Shown here piece after piece: positions 48,330 to 59,400 of a stretch of DNA of 64,000 bases. The notes under the pieces were generated by a model that had not been told where the DNA came from, made no database searches, and saw only the letters and a list, made by a program, of their open reading frames with translations. The position numbers and the translations under genes are program-made. Position 1 is the first letter of the stretch, and every line of letters begins with the position of its first letter. The stretch is taken from the NCBI GenBank assembly GCA_934457115.1, contig CAKSHI010000006.1:25709-89708 (forward strand), given 5' to 3'. The stretch comes from an uncultured Eubacteriales bacterium. GTDB taxonomy: Bacteria > Bacillota > Clostridia > Oscillospirales > Acutalibacteraceae.

Positions 48330-49409
48330 TTATTTAATATAGCCTTCGGCACAAAGTAATTCTGCCATTAGCACAGCACCGCCTGCGGCACCTCTTATGG
48401 TGTTGTGTGACATACATACAAATTTATAGTCGTATTGAGAATCCTCTCTAAGTCTTCCTATCGAGATAGCCATGCCATTTTCAAGATTTCTTTGAGATTT
48501 TATTTGAGGCATATTATCCTCTCTAAAATAATGTAAAAATTGTTTTGGTGCACTTGGTAAATTTAACTCTTGGGGTCTGCCCTTGTAACTTTCCCATCTG
48601 CTTATAATTTCATCTTTAGAAATTTTTTGTCCTAAGGACATAAATACCGCCGCAGTATGGCCATTGCTTACAGGAACCCTGAAACATTGAGCGGTTATAT
48701 TTGGAGAAGAAGCATTTACAATCTTGTTTCCTTCTATATGTCCCCAGATTTTAAGAGGTTCTTTTTCAGACTTTTCTTCCTCTCCACCTATATAAGGGAT
48801 AAGATTATCACACATTTCAGGCCAAGTTTTAAAGGTTTTTCCTGCCCCTGAAATTGCTTGATATGTGCAAGTTAATACTGATTGTATTGAAAGATCTATA
48901 AGAGGGTGAAGCGCAGGCACATAGCTTTGAAGCGAACAGTTTGATTTTACTGCTATGAAGCCCTTTGTAGTGTTAAGTCTTTTTCTTTGAGCATCGATTA
49001 TTCTCATGTGTTCCCAGTTAATTTCAGGGATTATCATTGGGACATCGTCAGTAAATCTATGTGCACTGTTGTTGGACATAACAGGACATTCTTTTTTAGC
49101 ATAGCTTTCTTCAAGATCTTTTATTTGTTGCTTTTCCATATCCAATGCCGAAAAAACAAAGTCAACATTGGAAACTATAGTATCTATATCGTTTACGGCG
49201 TCATATACCTGCATATTCTTTATTTTTTCTGGAATAGGAGTATCCATAGCCCATCTATTGTTTAGGGCTTCGTTATAGGTTTTACCTTTAGACCTAAAGC
49301 TTGCAGCCAATACTGTTATTTCAAACCAAGGATGATTTGAAAGTAAGGTTATAAACCTTTGACCAACCATTCCTGTCGCACCTAATATACCTACGTTATA
49401 CTTTTTCAA
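48330..49409 (-). CDS. asd: Aspartate-semialdehyde dehydrogenase, archaeal/fungal-type
   Basis: Makes aspartate semialdehyde for the lysine, threonine and methionine branches. NADP-binding start NVGILGATGMVGQRFI; the catalytic Cys158 is in VKSNCSLQS; later VSNGHTAAVF and NTIRGAAGGAVLMAE. At 359 residues with EINWEHM and a short C-terminal part it resembles the class known from archaea and fungi rather than the E. coli type. The start codon is TTG 49409 with GGGGGCGA six bases upstream. First gene of asd-dapA-dapB-ACT-tdk; promoter at 49515-49543. The missing aspartokinase must be elsewhere. Confidence 0.94.
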   Translation of the reverse strand: MKKYNVGILGATGMVGQRFITLLSNHPWFEITVLAASFRSKGKTYNEALNNRWAMDTPIPEKIKNMQVYDAVNDIDTIVSNVDFVFSALDMEKQQIKDLEESYAKKECPVMSNNSAHRFTDDVPMIIPEINWEHMRIIDAQRKRLNTTKGFIAVKSNCSLQSYVPALHPLIDLSIQSVLTCTYQAISGAGKTFKTWPEMCDNLIPYIGGEEEKSEKEPLKIWGHIEGNKIVNASSPNITAQCFRVPVSNGHTAAVFMSLGQKISKDEIISRWESYKGRPQELNLPSAPKQFLHYFREDNMPQIKSQRNLENGMAISIGRLREDSQYDYKFVCMSHNTIRGAAGGAVLMAELLCAEGYIK

Positions 49410-49514
49410 ATGTAATCGCCCCCAAAAAGTTGAAAATATATATCAAATAAAATATAATAAAAAGAGTATGATAAAGGTAAATCTCTATATTATATGTATT
49501 TTCATTTAACTTTA

Positions 49515-49543
49515 AATATATCATCATTTAAAAGCTATGTCAA
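49515..49543 (-). promoter_or_regulatory. Promoter of the asd-dap operon
   Basis: On the minus strand TTGACA (49543-49538) and TATATT (49520-49515) are separated by 17 bases, leaving a leader of about 100 bases. I see no lysine riboswitch in it. Confidence 0.8.
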
Positions 49544-49585
49544 TTTAAATATATACTATAGATATTAATAACTAGGAGATATAAT

Positions 49586-51756
<2,171 letters not shown>

Positions 51757-51865
51757 GTTTATTTGTATAAAGTTATTGATTTTAATGTTTTAATATAGCA
51801 GCTTGAATAATATCCTAATTTTTGGCAAAACTACTATATATACGGGTGAAAATACCTCACGTATG

Positions 51866-51894
51866 TTGAATTGTTCAAATTTTTAACTTATAAT
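51866..51894 (+). promoter_or_regulatory. Promoter and palindrome before the XRE regulator
   Basis: TTGAAT (51866-51871) and TATAAT (51889-51894) with a 17-base spacer. TTGAA-TTG-TTCAA (51866-51878) is a perfect inverted repeat covering the -35 box, a plausible operator for autoregulation. The first part of the gap (51757-51860) shows nothing clear. Confidence 0.55.
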
Positions 51895-51929
51895 TTATAT
51901 AGTACAATTTTTGTAAAGAAGGTGTGGAC

Positions 51930-52340
51930 ATGCTATCAATAACCCTAAAAAAGCTTCGAGAAAATTGTGGCTATACTCAGCAACAAATTGCAGAAGCCTT
52001 AAATATCGACAGATCAACTTATGCATACTATGAATCGGGAAAGACAACTCCTGATATTAATACAATAATCAAACTATCAAAGATTTTTAATGTCCCATAC
52101 ACTGAAATATTCGAAAATGAGGAAAATTGCACAATTTCTAGTGTGAGCGATGTCCAATCTGAAGAAGATGAGTTTTCGAGTCAATTTGGAAGAAAACAAA
52201 ATACGCATATTTACGAACTTTCTAAGAAAGAGCAGCAAATTATAATAGGATTTAGATTATTATCAAAGCCATTACAAGATGAAGTTCTTGATGTGATTTA
52301 TTGTAAGGCAAAAAATCTGTCTAAGAAAAAGAAACAATAA
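51930..52340 (+). CDS. XRE-family transcriptional regulator
   Basis: 136 residues with an N-terminal Cro/cI helix-turn-helix (LKKLRENCGYTQQQIAEALNIDRSTYAYYESGKTTPDINTIIKLSKIFNV, about residues 4-55) and a charged C-terminal tail that may dimerise (KKEQQIIIGFRLLSKPLQDEVLDVIY). No ligand-binding or peptidase domain is visible. ATG 51930 follows AAGGTG; a GTG two codons earlier is possible. It is alone between tgt and the repeat-protein region and ends in a strong terminator. Being next to the LRR-calpain array it is a candidate regulator, but this is inference from position only. Confidence 0.85.
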   Translation: MLSITLKKLRENCGYTQQQIAEALNIDRSTYAYYESGKTTPDINTIIKLSKIFNVPYTEIFENEENCTISSVSDVQSEEDEFSSQFGRKQNTHIYELSKKEQQIIIGFRLLSKPLQDEVLDVIYCKAKNLSKKKKQ

Positions 52341-52347
52341 AAATTCA

Positions 52348-52387
52348 AACTGCATTATCTATTTTAAAGGTAATGCAGTTTTTTTAT
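52348..52387 (+). terminator. Terminator after the XRE gene
   Basis: AACTGCATTA (52348-52357) pairs perfectly with TAATGCAGTT (52371-52380), followed by seven T residues in all. Confidence 0.9.
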
Positions 52388-52435
52388 TTTAGTTTATTTG
52401 AAAAATTTAAAATAATGAGATGATTTTTTGTTATG

Positions 52436-52464
52436 TTGCAAAATTTGATATAATATTGTATATT
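52436..52464 (+). promoter_or_regulatory. Promoter of the GGI-repeat gene (shared type A)
   Basis: TTGCAA (52436-52441) and TATATT (52459-52464) are 17 bases apart; the start codon is 50 bases downstream. The full 29 bases match the element at 53167-53195 at 24 positions, including most of the spacer. Confidence 0.65.
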
Positions 52465-52513
52465 ATTATATATACAATTGTTTTCATATTAATATTTTTA
52501 AGGGGTGTTACAT

Positions 52514-52876
52514 ATGTTTGGTCTTTTGAAAAGTAAGGAGAAAGCAGGAAATAAGAAGAGTGATACATTTGGTGGTATACCGGTTAAAAGAACCGGTGTC
52601 AAGGCAGTGGATATTACTACGGGTACGGATGATAATAAGATTAACAAAGGTGGAACTTTTGGAGGAATACCAATTAAAAGAGGAGGGGTCCCGTCGATAG
52701 GAATGAACGCAGTAGAAGGAGATAACCATGTACATAAAGGCGGAACCTTTGGGGGAATACCAATTAAAAGAGGAGGAGTCCCGTCGATAGGAATGAACGC
52801 AGTGGAAGGAGATAGCCATGTACATAAAGGCGGAACCTTTGGAGGAATACCAATTAAAAGAGGAGGAGTAAAATAA
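52514..52876 (+). CDS. Small GGI-repeat protein, hypothetical
   Basis: 120 residues, family not recognised. A short basic start (MFGLLKSKEKAGNKKSD) is followed by four copies of TFGGIP(V/I)KR, the last three in 30-residue units with GGTFGGIPIKRGGV, PSIGMNAVEGD and HVHK. There is no cysteine, signal peptide or membrane segment. The repeats are rich in Gly and Lys, with one His-x-His per unit. The GGIP motif resembles the LGGIRV motif near the N-terminus of the large LRR-calpain proteins downstream. Start ATG 52514 has AAGGGGTG seven bases upstream; GTG 52505 overlaps that site. It has its own promoter and is followed by a bidirectional terminator. A multi-core peptide precursor, a structural repeat protein or a secretion/targeting partner are all possible. 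Confidence 0.6.
   Translation: MFGLLKSKEKAGNKKSDTFGGIPVKRTGVKAVDITTGTDDNKINKGGTFGGIPIKRGGVPSIGMNAVEGDNHVHKGGTFGGIPIKRGGVPSIGMNAVEGDSHVHKGGTFGGIPIKRGGVK
52646..52875 (+). repeat. 90-bp tandem coding repeat
   Basis: Units start at 52646, 52736 and 52826 (the last truncated to 50 bases), exactly 90 bases apart and differing at only a few positions. A diverged fourth copy of the TFGGIP part lies at about 52560-52595. Confidence 0.92.
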
Positions 52877-52918
52877 ATAGTCATTAATTATTAAAATTCA
52901 AAATGGCCCCCATGCTTA

Positions 52919-52974
52919 TAACTATAAAAAGGAATCAGCTACTCCAAATAGTGTCTGATTCCTTTTTATAGTTA
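52919..52974. terminator. Bidirectional terminator between GGI-repeat gene and tRNA-Ser
   Basis: A perfect 20-base inverted repeat (52919-52938 and 52955-52974) with a 16-base loop has AAAAA in the left arm and TTTTT in the right arm, so it can act on both strands. Confidence 0.85.
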
Positions 52975-52999
52975 CGTGGTATTTAGCTAAACTAAAATT

Positions 53000-53088
53000 T
53001 GGCGGAGAGTTAGGGATTCGAACCCTAGGTCCCTTTTGGGGACACAGCATTTCGAGTGCTGCACCTTCGACCACTCGGACAACTCTCC
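53000..53088 (-). tRNA. tRNA-Ser (anticodon CGA)
   Basis: On the minus strand the gene starts GGAGAGTTGTCCGAGTGGTC and folds as a class II tRNA: acceptor GGAGAGT with ACTCTCC, D arm, anticodon stem CAGCA/TGCTG with loop CTCGAAA (anticodon CGA, complement at 53052-53054), a long variable arm (GTCCCC/GGGAC type) and T arm TAGGG-TTCGAAT-CCCTA. The discriminator is G and CCA is encoded (53002-53000). It reads UCG codons. Confidence 0.95.
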
Positions 53089-53166
53089 AAACAATTAAAA
53101 TCACAATATATAATATTCTAAAGCTTTTTTCTATAATTGTCAAGGAAAGAAAATAGTTTTTATATA

Positions 53167-53195
53167 TTGCAAAATTTAGCATAATGTTGTATACT
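53167..53195 (+). promoter_or_regulatory. Promoter upstream of the LRR-calpain array (shared type A)
   Basis: TTGCAA (53167-53172) and TATACT (53190-53195) with a 17-base spacer, matching the promoter of the GGI-repeat gene at 24 of 29 positions. It lies 341 bases before the first LRR-calpain start, so the leader would be long. Confidence 0.6.
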
Positions 53196-53535
53196 GTAAC
53201 ATATATAAAATGATTGTTTGATTTGATATTTTTAGGACTTAATAATATATGTTTTTTAAGACATAGGAAAGAATCAAGGGGTAATTAGAATTATAAATTA
53301 GTATTTTTTAGGTGAGAAGTCTAGAAGAATAGTGGATTTATAAATAGATATAGATACAGTTAAATTATCATCCAAATTATATAACTGATTAAAAAGGTGA
53401 TTTAAGTTTGCTAAAGATATAATAGAATAAGTTGCACAAGAAAAGTATTTTTAGCAATTTGAATAGTATATTCATGGACATTGTTAAGGATATTTTGATT
53501 CTGATCGGGTTAATAAAACATTTTTAGAGGGTGAG
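53196..53535 (+). other. Long leader with a possible remnant gene start
   Basis: After the promoter, about 60 bases still resemble the 5' leader of the GGI-repeat gene (ATTGTTT...GATATTTTTAGG), ending at an ATG at 53249 that opens a frame of only five codons (MFFKT). This looks like a duplicated promoter plus leader whose gene has decayed. The rest is AT-rich; an AAAAAGGTGATTTAAG near 53393 resembles a ribosome binding site but leads to no useful frame. Confidence 0.45.
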
Positions 53536-56061
53536 ATGAAGACTATGTACGGCTCCTTAAAAAAAGATGAACTTATACAAAAGCAGGATATTCATGTAAA
53601 TGGGTTAGATAAAGTCATGAATGCTAAGGCTAATTTACCGAAAAAAAGTTATTATGATGTATCTAAAGTAGATAAGGTTCAAGATTCATCATTGGATAAG
53701 AGCACGGAAGAATTTGTAATAGGTGTTGACGGACAAACCATTACTTCTAAAGAGTATAAGGATTCATGTGAGGCTAAGAAGATAATCATACAAAATGGGG
53801 TTAAGGAAATAAAAAAAGAAGCCTTTATTTGTAATCAAAATTTGGAGGAGATAGAACTTCCGGACAGTATTAAAGAAATACCGGAACGTGCGTTTTTAGG
53901 ATGTGTAAAGTTAAAGAATATCAAATTATCTGAAAATATAAAAATAATAGGGGAAAGTTCCTTTTATAGTTGTGGGAGTATTGAAAAAATAAGTATTCCA
54001 AATGGTGTAGAAGAAATATTATGCCAAGCTTTTGGTGGCTGTGGCAAACTAAATAATATAGTTTTACCTAAAAGTATAAAGAAACTAGGGAATGAAGTTT
54101 TTCTATTTTGCACAAATCTTGAAAATGTGGAGCTTCCAAATAATATAGATAAAATACCGGATAGGGCCTTTTGCTGTTGCTCAAACTTAAAATCTATACA
54201 GTTACACGAGGGTATAGAAACGATAGGACAAAATGCCTTTTCTAATTGCAAAAATTTGGAGAAAATAGATATCCCGGAGAGTGTAACAGCAATATCTGAT
54301 GGTGTTTTTTCGAATTGTTCCAGTTTAAAGTCTATAAAATTACCCAGTAAAATAGAATCAATAGGACAAAATGCCTTTTCTGATTGTAAGAATCTGGAGA
54401 AAATAGATATCCCGGAGAGTGTAACAGCAATATTTAACAGTACTTTTTCGAATTGTTCCGGTTTAAAGTCTATAAAATTGCCTAATGGAATTAAAACGAT
54501 AGGACAAGATACCTTTTGTAATTGTAAAAGCCTAGAGGAAATAGATATCCCTGATAGTATAACCGAAATACCGCCGGGAATCTTTAAAGGATGCCAAAAT
54601 TTAAAATTTATAAAATTACCTAAAGGCATGAAAAAAATAGAGAGATTTACTTTTGATAATTGTGAAGGTATTGAAAGAATAGAACTTCCAAGTGAAATAA
54701 CCGAAATACCGGAGGGGGCCTTTAGAAGTTGCAAAAATTTGAAGTCTATAGAGATACCTAAGAACGTAAATAAAATAGGTACAAATGCCTTTATATGTTG
54801 TGAAGGTCTTATTGAGATAAGTTTCCATGAAAATTTAAACGAGATAATGCCTAGAGCATTTGTAGGATGTAAAAGTTTAAAGTCTGTAAAATTGCCTAAA
54901 AATTTAGAAAGGATAGGGGAACTTGCATTTGCAAAATGCGATAAACTTGAGAAAATAGAACTTTCAGATAAGATAACCGAAATACCTGCCGGGGCATTTG
55001 GAGAATGTAAAAGTTTAGAGTCTATAATAATACCTAAAAGTGTAAAAAAAATAGAGAGGTTTGCTTTTGTCGGTTGCAAGAATTTAACAAGTGTAGATAC
55101 TGATTTAAAACCGGAAGATTGTGACTTTGATGCTTTTGTGGGTTGTGATCAGTTAGATTTTACAAAGGTATTTAAGTCCGGTCTTGAGGATTATTATGAA
55201 ACAGTTTTAGACAAAAGATTTATTTATAAACAAGATGGTAAGGAACATCATATAGAAAAAGAAAAAGGAAGGCAATTGCCGCTATTTTCTGAGGGTGGAC
55301 CTAAAATAAAGGATATTAGGCAAGGATACATTGGTGACTGTTGGTTATTAGCAAGCATTGCTTCTATAATTGATTGTAGGCCTGATGCTATAAAAAATAT
55401 TGTGAAGGAAAATATTGAAGATGGTACTGTTGATGTGACACTTCAAAGGGAACTACTGCCGGGTTTGTTTAAAAAGGAAGTTTATAAGGTTCAAAAGTCT
55501 ATATTTGAAGTCAATATAGGTAGAAAAGATAGGCCCATTATGTCAAAATCAGATGAAAATATTTGGGTCCAAATGATAGAAAAAGCGTTTTCGGCATATT
55601 TGTCAAAAGGTGAAGAGAAAGTCGATTTCAATAATATTAGTGGATTTTGTGTGGATACCACAAATAATATTGAATACAAAAGGCAGAATGAGAAGGATGC
55701 ATTTAAAATAATCCTTGGAAAGGAGGTAGACGGAGGGTATTTATTTTCTAAGGGGTTATGTATTGACCTCAAGAGATTGTTTGAAAGAATAAAACTGGCA
55801 TTAAGTAATGGTATACCACTTTCCTATGCTTTGACTAATAGTGGAGATACTGTACTTGATACAGACGGGGACAAACTTATTACTATTCATATGTATAGTA
55901 TTGTTAGAACTGAGGAAAAGAATGGTAAATATTACATAAAGCTACGGAATCCATGGGGCTATAATCGTAAAGGTGAAAAGGAGACAAAGGGAGATATTAT
56001 AACTGTTAATCTATTAGATGCTACTAGAGTTGCCTTTACAATACCAAATTTAAGGTTATAA
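53536..56061 (+). CDS. LRR_5 (BspA-like) solenoid fused to calpain-like cysteine protease, copy 1
   Basis: 841 residues. Residues about 1-80 are polar without a signal peptide. About 80-545 hold some twenty 23-residue TpLRR/LRR_5 repeats of the form aFxxCxxLxxIxLPxxIxxI. About 585-841 is a calpain-type (family C2) domain: PLFSEGGPKIKDIRQGYIGDCWLLASI with Cys602, ITIHMYSIV with His785 and IKLRNPWGYN with Asn805, so the catalytic triad is intact. No EF-hand or C2 calcium domain is seen. The ATG at 53536 has AGAGGGTG just upstream. LRR_5 proteins bind host or matrix proteins or other partners; calpain-like domains cleave at few sites. The combination suggests targeted proteolysis; localisation and substrate are unknown. 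It is the shortest and most divergent copy and lacks the N-terminal LGGIRV motif of the next two. Confidence 0.88.
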   Translation: MKTMYGSLKKDELIQKQDIHVNGLDKVMNAKANLPKKSYYDVSKVDKVQDSSLDKSTEEFVIGVDGQTITSKEYKDSCEAKKIIIQNGVKEIKKEAFICNQNLEEIELPDSIKEIPERAFLGCVKLKNIKLSENIKIIGESSFYSCGSIEKISIPNGVEEILCQAFGGCGKLNNIVLPKSIKKLGNEVFLFCTNLENVELPNNIDKIPDRAFCCCSNLKSIQLHEGIETIGQNAFSNCKNLEKIDIPESVTAISDGVFSNCSSLKSIKLPSKIESIGQNAFSDCKNLEKIDIPESVTAIFNSTFSNCSGLKSIKLPNGIKTIGQDTFCNCKSLEEIDIPDSITEIPPGIFKGCQNLKFIKLPKGMKKIERFTFDNCEGIERIELPSEITEIPEGAFRSCKNLKSIEIPKNVNKIGTNAFICCEGLIEISFHENLNEIMPRAFVGCKSLKSVKLPKNLERIGELAFAKCDKLEKIELSDKITEIPAGAFGECKSLESIIIPKSVKKIERFAFVGCKNLTSVDTDLKPEDCDFDAFVGCDQLDFTKVFKSGLEDYYETVLDKRFIYKQDGKEHHIEKEKGRQLPLFSEGGPKIKDIRQGYIGDCWLLASIASIIDCRPDAIKNIVKENIEDGTVDVTLQRELLPGLFKKEVYKVQKSIFEVNIGRKDRPIMSKSDENIWVQMIEKAFSAYLSKGEEKVDFNNISGFCVDTTNNIEYKRQNEKDAFKIILGKEVDGGYLFSKGLCIDLKRLFERIKLALSNGIPLSYALTNSGDTVLDTDGDKLITIHMYSIVRTEEKNGKYYIKLRNPWGYNRKGEKETKGDIITVNLLDATRVAFTIPNLRL

Positions 56062-56100
56062 AATGGATATAAGTATAGTGTTTTTAAGTGGGAATTGATT

Positions 56101-56400
56101 ATGCATTGTAATTTTTCAGGACATGAAAAAAGAAACAAATTCCTATAGTATAGGTGGTCCTAAACAAACGTGGAGTTTTACGCAGGGCTTGATTCTGGCG
56201 AATTAAATGATTTAAACGGAAATAAACTTAAAGATCATCGTGCTTATAGATTGGTTGGTGTGGAAGAAAAGGAATGTGGATATTACATACAATTGTGAAA
56301 TCCTTGGGGATATAATTGAGATAAAAATGATGCAGTTATAACAGTAGATTTGAAAGAGGCCATTAGTGATAGATCACATATGTTAAATTTGCATGAATAA
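56101..56400 (+). pseudogene. Internally deleted LRR-calpain copy
   Basis: The stretch begins with GGAATTGATTATGCATTG, resembling the binding site and start of copy 3 (GGAGATTGATTATGCAGAG), and soon meets a stop. A GGTGGTCCTAAA piece (about 56152) matches the GGPK of the protease domain. From about 56168 the frame reads VEFYAGLDSGELND, KDHRAYRLVGVEEKECGYYIQL, stop, NPWGYN, stop, DKNDAVITVDLKEAI and ends at TAA 56398-56400, colinear with the last 75 residues of copies 2 and 3. Both internal stops are TGA at Arg and Trp positions. The whole solenoid and the catalytic Cys are lost. Confidence 0.85.
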
Positions 56401-56422
56401 GAGGAATGATAGGAGACTAGTT

Positions 56423-59400
56423 ATGTTTTTTAATTTTAATTTTTTAGGATCTGGAAAGGGCAAAACAGGTTTTAATATGGATAATTCCGACCAAGTGCCA
56501 TATTTTGATCAGACTCCGGATTTAGGTGGAATTAGGGTTACTGCGGCACAAGATTTTAATGATAATATACTAGAAAATGCACCCAGAATAGGACAAGAAG
56601 GAGAGACTATTGGCAGGAATCATATTTTAGGTTTAGAAAATGCCAGTGCGATATACATAAATGACGGAGTTATTGGTATAGATAAGTGGGCTTTTTCTAA
56701 TTATAAAAATTTAAGAGAAATAAGGTTGCCGGAAAGCCTACGGGTAATAGAAGATTGTGCTTTTTATGGATGTGAACAATTAAATGGAATAAGCTTACCG
56801 AAATCATTAGAAAAGTTGGGAACATATGTATTTTATGATAGTGGTTTGTGGAGCGTATGTTTTTGTGGTGATATACGAGAAATACCCGAGAGTACATTTG
56901 CAGAATGCAGGCAATTAAATTTAGTAATGCATAATAGTGGGGTTATAGAAAAGATAGGGAAAAATGCTTTTAGCAATTGTACAAACTTAACGGATACACA
57001 CTTTATTATGAATGTAAACGAGTTAGGAGAGAATGCATTTCAAGGTTGTGAAAATATTGGAAACATAGAGTTTGAGGGCAATATAACCGAAATACCTGAC
57101 GGAGCATTTAAAGATTGTAAATGTTTATCGATGGAATTGCCGTGTGGGATTAAAAGAGTAGGAAAAGAAGCATTTGCAGGGTGCACCGGTTTGATAGACT
57201 TAAGTTTACCATCGACTATAACAGAATTTGGGCAGCGAGCCTTTTCTGGTTGTACAGGATTGTGGGAGGTAGACTTTCATGGGGAAATGCCGGCAATAGA
57301 TGGTTTTATTTTTGAAGGATGTACAAAGTTATATGAAGTAAAATTACCAAGGAAACTAAAAAGGATAGGACATGGAGTTTTTGCCGATTGTAAAAACTTA
57401 ACGAAAGTAGAATTTCCGGAAACCTTAGAAGAAATAGGACAAGGTGCATTTTCAGGATGTGTGTACTTGAGAGATATAAATCTGCCAACAGGTATGAGAG
57501 GAGTTGGATCCAGCGCTTTTTACGGTTGTGAGGGTCTAAAAAAAATAGTATTGCCGAAAAGTATAGAAACAATAGGAGCGGATGCTTTTAAAGACTGTAA
57601 GCAACTTGAGGATATAAAATTTGAAGACGGTATAACCATGATACCTGATTTTGCTTTGAGAGAGCTAGATTGTGTGAAACAAATAGAATTACCTCAAAGC
57701 GTAAAAGTAATAGGAATAAGCTCATTTAGACAATGTAAAAGTCTAGAGAAGGTAATATTAAATGAGGGTATAGAAAGAATAGGGGCAAATGCTTTTTGTG
57801 AATGTCAAAATTTAAGGGAGATAGTATTTCCTGAAAGCATGAGAGAAATAGGAAAGGATGCTTTTAAGAATTGTGAAAATTTAACCAGAGTAGTACTCCC
57901 GAAAAGTATACAAGTAATGGAGCCCGGTATTTTTAGGGATTGTAAAAGTCTCGAGAAAGTAGAGATTGAAGAAGGAATCACCAAAATACCTGATATTACC
58001 TTTTGGGGATGTAGTGGTTTAAAGCAAATAAAATTGCCTGAGTCCTTAGAAGTAATAGGACAGTGTGCTTTTTCAGATTGTGAAAATTTAAGAGAGATAG
58101 TATTTCCTAAAAGTATGAAAGAAATAGGAATGGGTGCTTTTCAAAAGTGTTTAAGATTAGATAAAATAGTATTTCAGGGAGATATAGAAAGGATAGGGAA
58201 ATCAGCCTTTATCGTTTGTGGAGAATTACTATCGAATGAAACGGAAAATAGTGTAAAAAAATCAAGGAATAATAGTAAAAATCCTGATGGAGATGCAGTG
58301 CCTTTAAATGTACAAGAATTAGGGAAAAGTGCTTTTAATAATTGCAAAAGTTTATTAAACAGACCGATTAAGGTTATAAAAAAGATAGAGGAGAATGCAT
58401 TTGTTAGCTGCGAAGACATAAGAGAAATAGAGTTGGGAGATGATATAACCGAAGTACCTGAGGGTGCATTTAAGGGATGTAAAAATTTATCTAAAGTAAA
58501 AGTATCTGAAAATGTAAGGACAATAGGAAAAGAAGCTTTCTTCGGTTGCAAAAAATTAAGTGAGGCGGAATTACCGAAGGAAATAGATAAAATAGACGAT
58601 TATGCCTTTGCCGGTTGCAAGAAATTGTCTTCTATAGGAAAAAATGCAGATGATAATGGGAAAAGTGTAAGAGAAGTAGGAGAAGGTGCATTTTTTAGAT
58701 GCCTTGAGTTACATACAGGCTTTAAAGATATAGAGAAATTAGGAAAGGATTCCTTTTTTGGTTGCTTTTCTATGAGAAAGGTATCTTTTAATGATGGCAT
58801 AGAAGAGATACCTGTCCGTGCTTTTAGTGATTGTGCATCTTTAACTAAGGTAGTATTCCCGAAAAGTGTAAGGAAAATAGGAATGCTTGCTTTTGATAAC
58901 TGTAGTAAATTAACATCAATAACATTTGGAAATAAGAATAATATAGAAAGAATAGAAAATTATGCTTTTGCTGGGTGTAGGAATTTAAGGCATGTAAAAC
59001 CGGAATTAAAGCCTGATATTTATGCCACTGATGCTTTCAAAGGTTGTTATAAAACAGATCTTGATAAATCTACTGAATCTAATCATTTTAATATATTAGA
59101 TGAACAATTCTTCCTTGACGATAGGGAGGATAAGATGGTAGATGCAGGTCCCATAATAATAGAAGACAAGAGTGAGATTCCGCTATTTTCTGAAGGCGGA
59201 CCTAAAATAGAGGATATTGCACAAAGAGAGATGGGTGACTGCTGGCTATTAGCGGCACTGGGATCTATTGTTAATTTCAAACCGGGGTTTATAAAACATA
59301 TAATGACTGATAATCCTGAAAACGGTACTGTAAGTGTGAAATTTCAAAGAGAGATACAAGGGCAATTTAGAACAGAAGTATATACAGTTAAAAAATCCAT

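Noticed and set aside
49409..49514. Lysine riboswitch before asd
   Set aside because: The leader is only about 100 AT-rich bases, too short and without the GC-rich conserved elements.
52646..52875. Regular 90-bp repeats considered as a CRISPR array
   Set aside because: Repeats are contiguous, in frame and coding, with no spacers and no cas genes. The same applies to the 99-bp and 273-bp repeats.
53964..55079. Long open frame (371 codons) on the minus strand inside LRR-calpain copy 1
   Set aside because: It is antisense to a well-supported repeat protein; the periodic codon pattern of LRR_5 repeats keeps the opposite frame open. No binding site and no recognisable domain.
56290..56330. TGA recoding as tryptophan in the calpain remnant
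   Set aside because: One TGA is at a Trp position but the other replaces Arg, the gene lacks most of its length, and TGA is a normal stop in trmFO/rnc overlaps.
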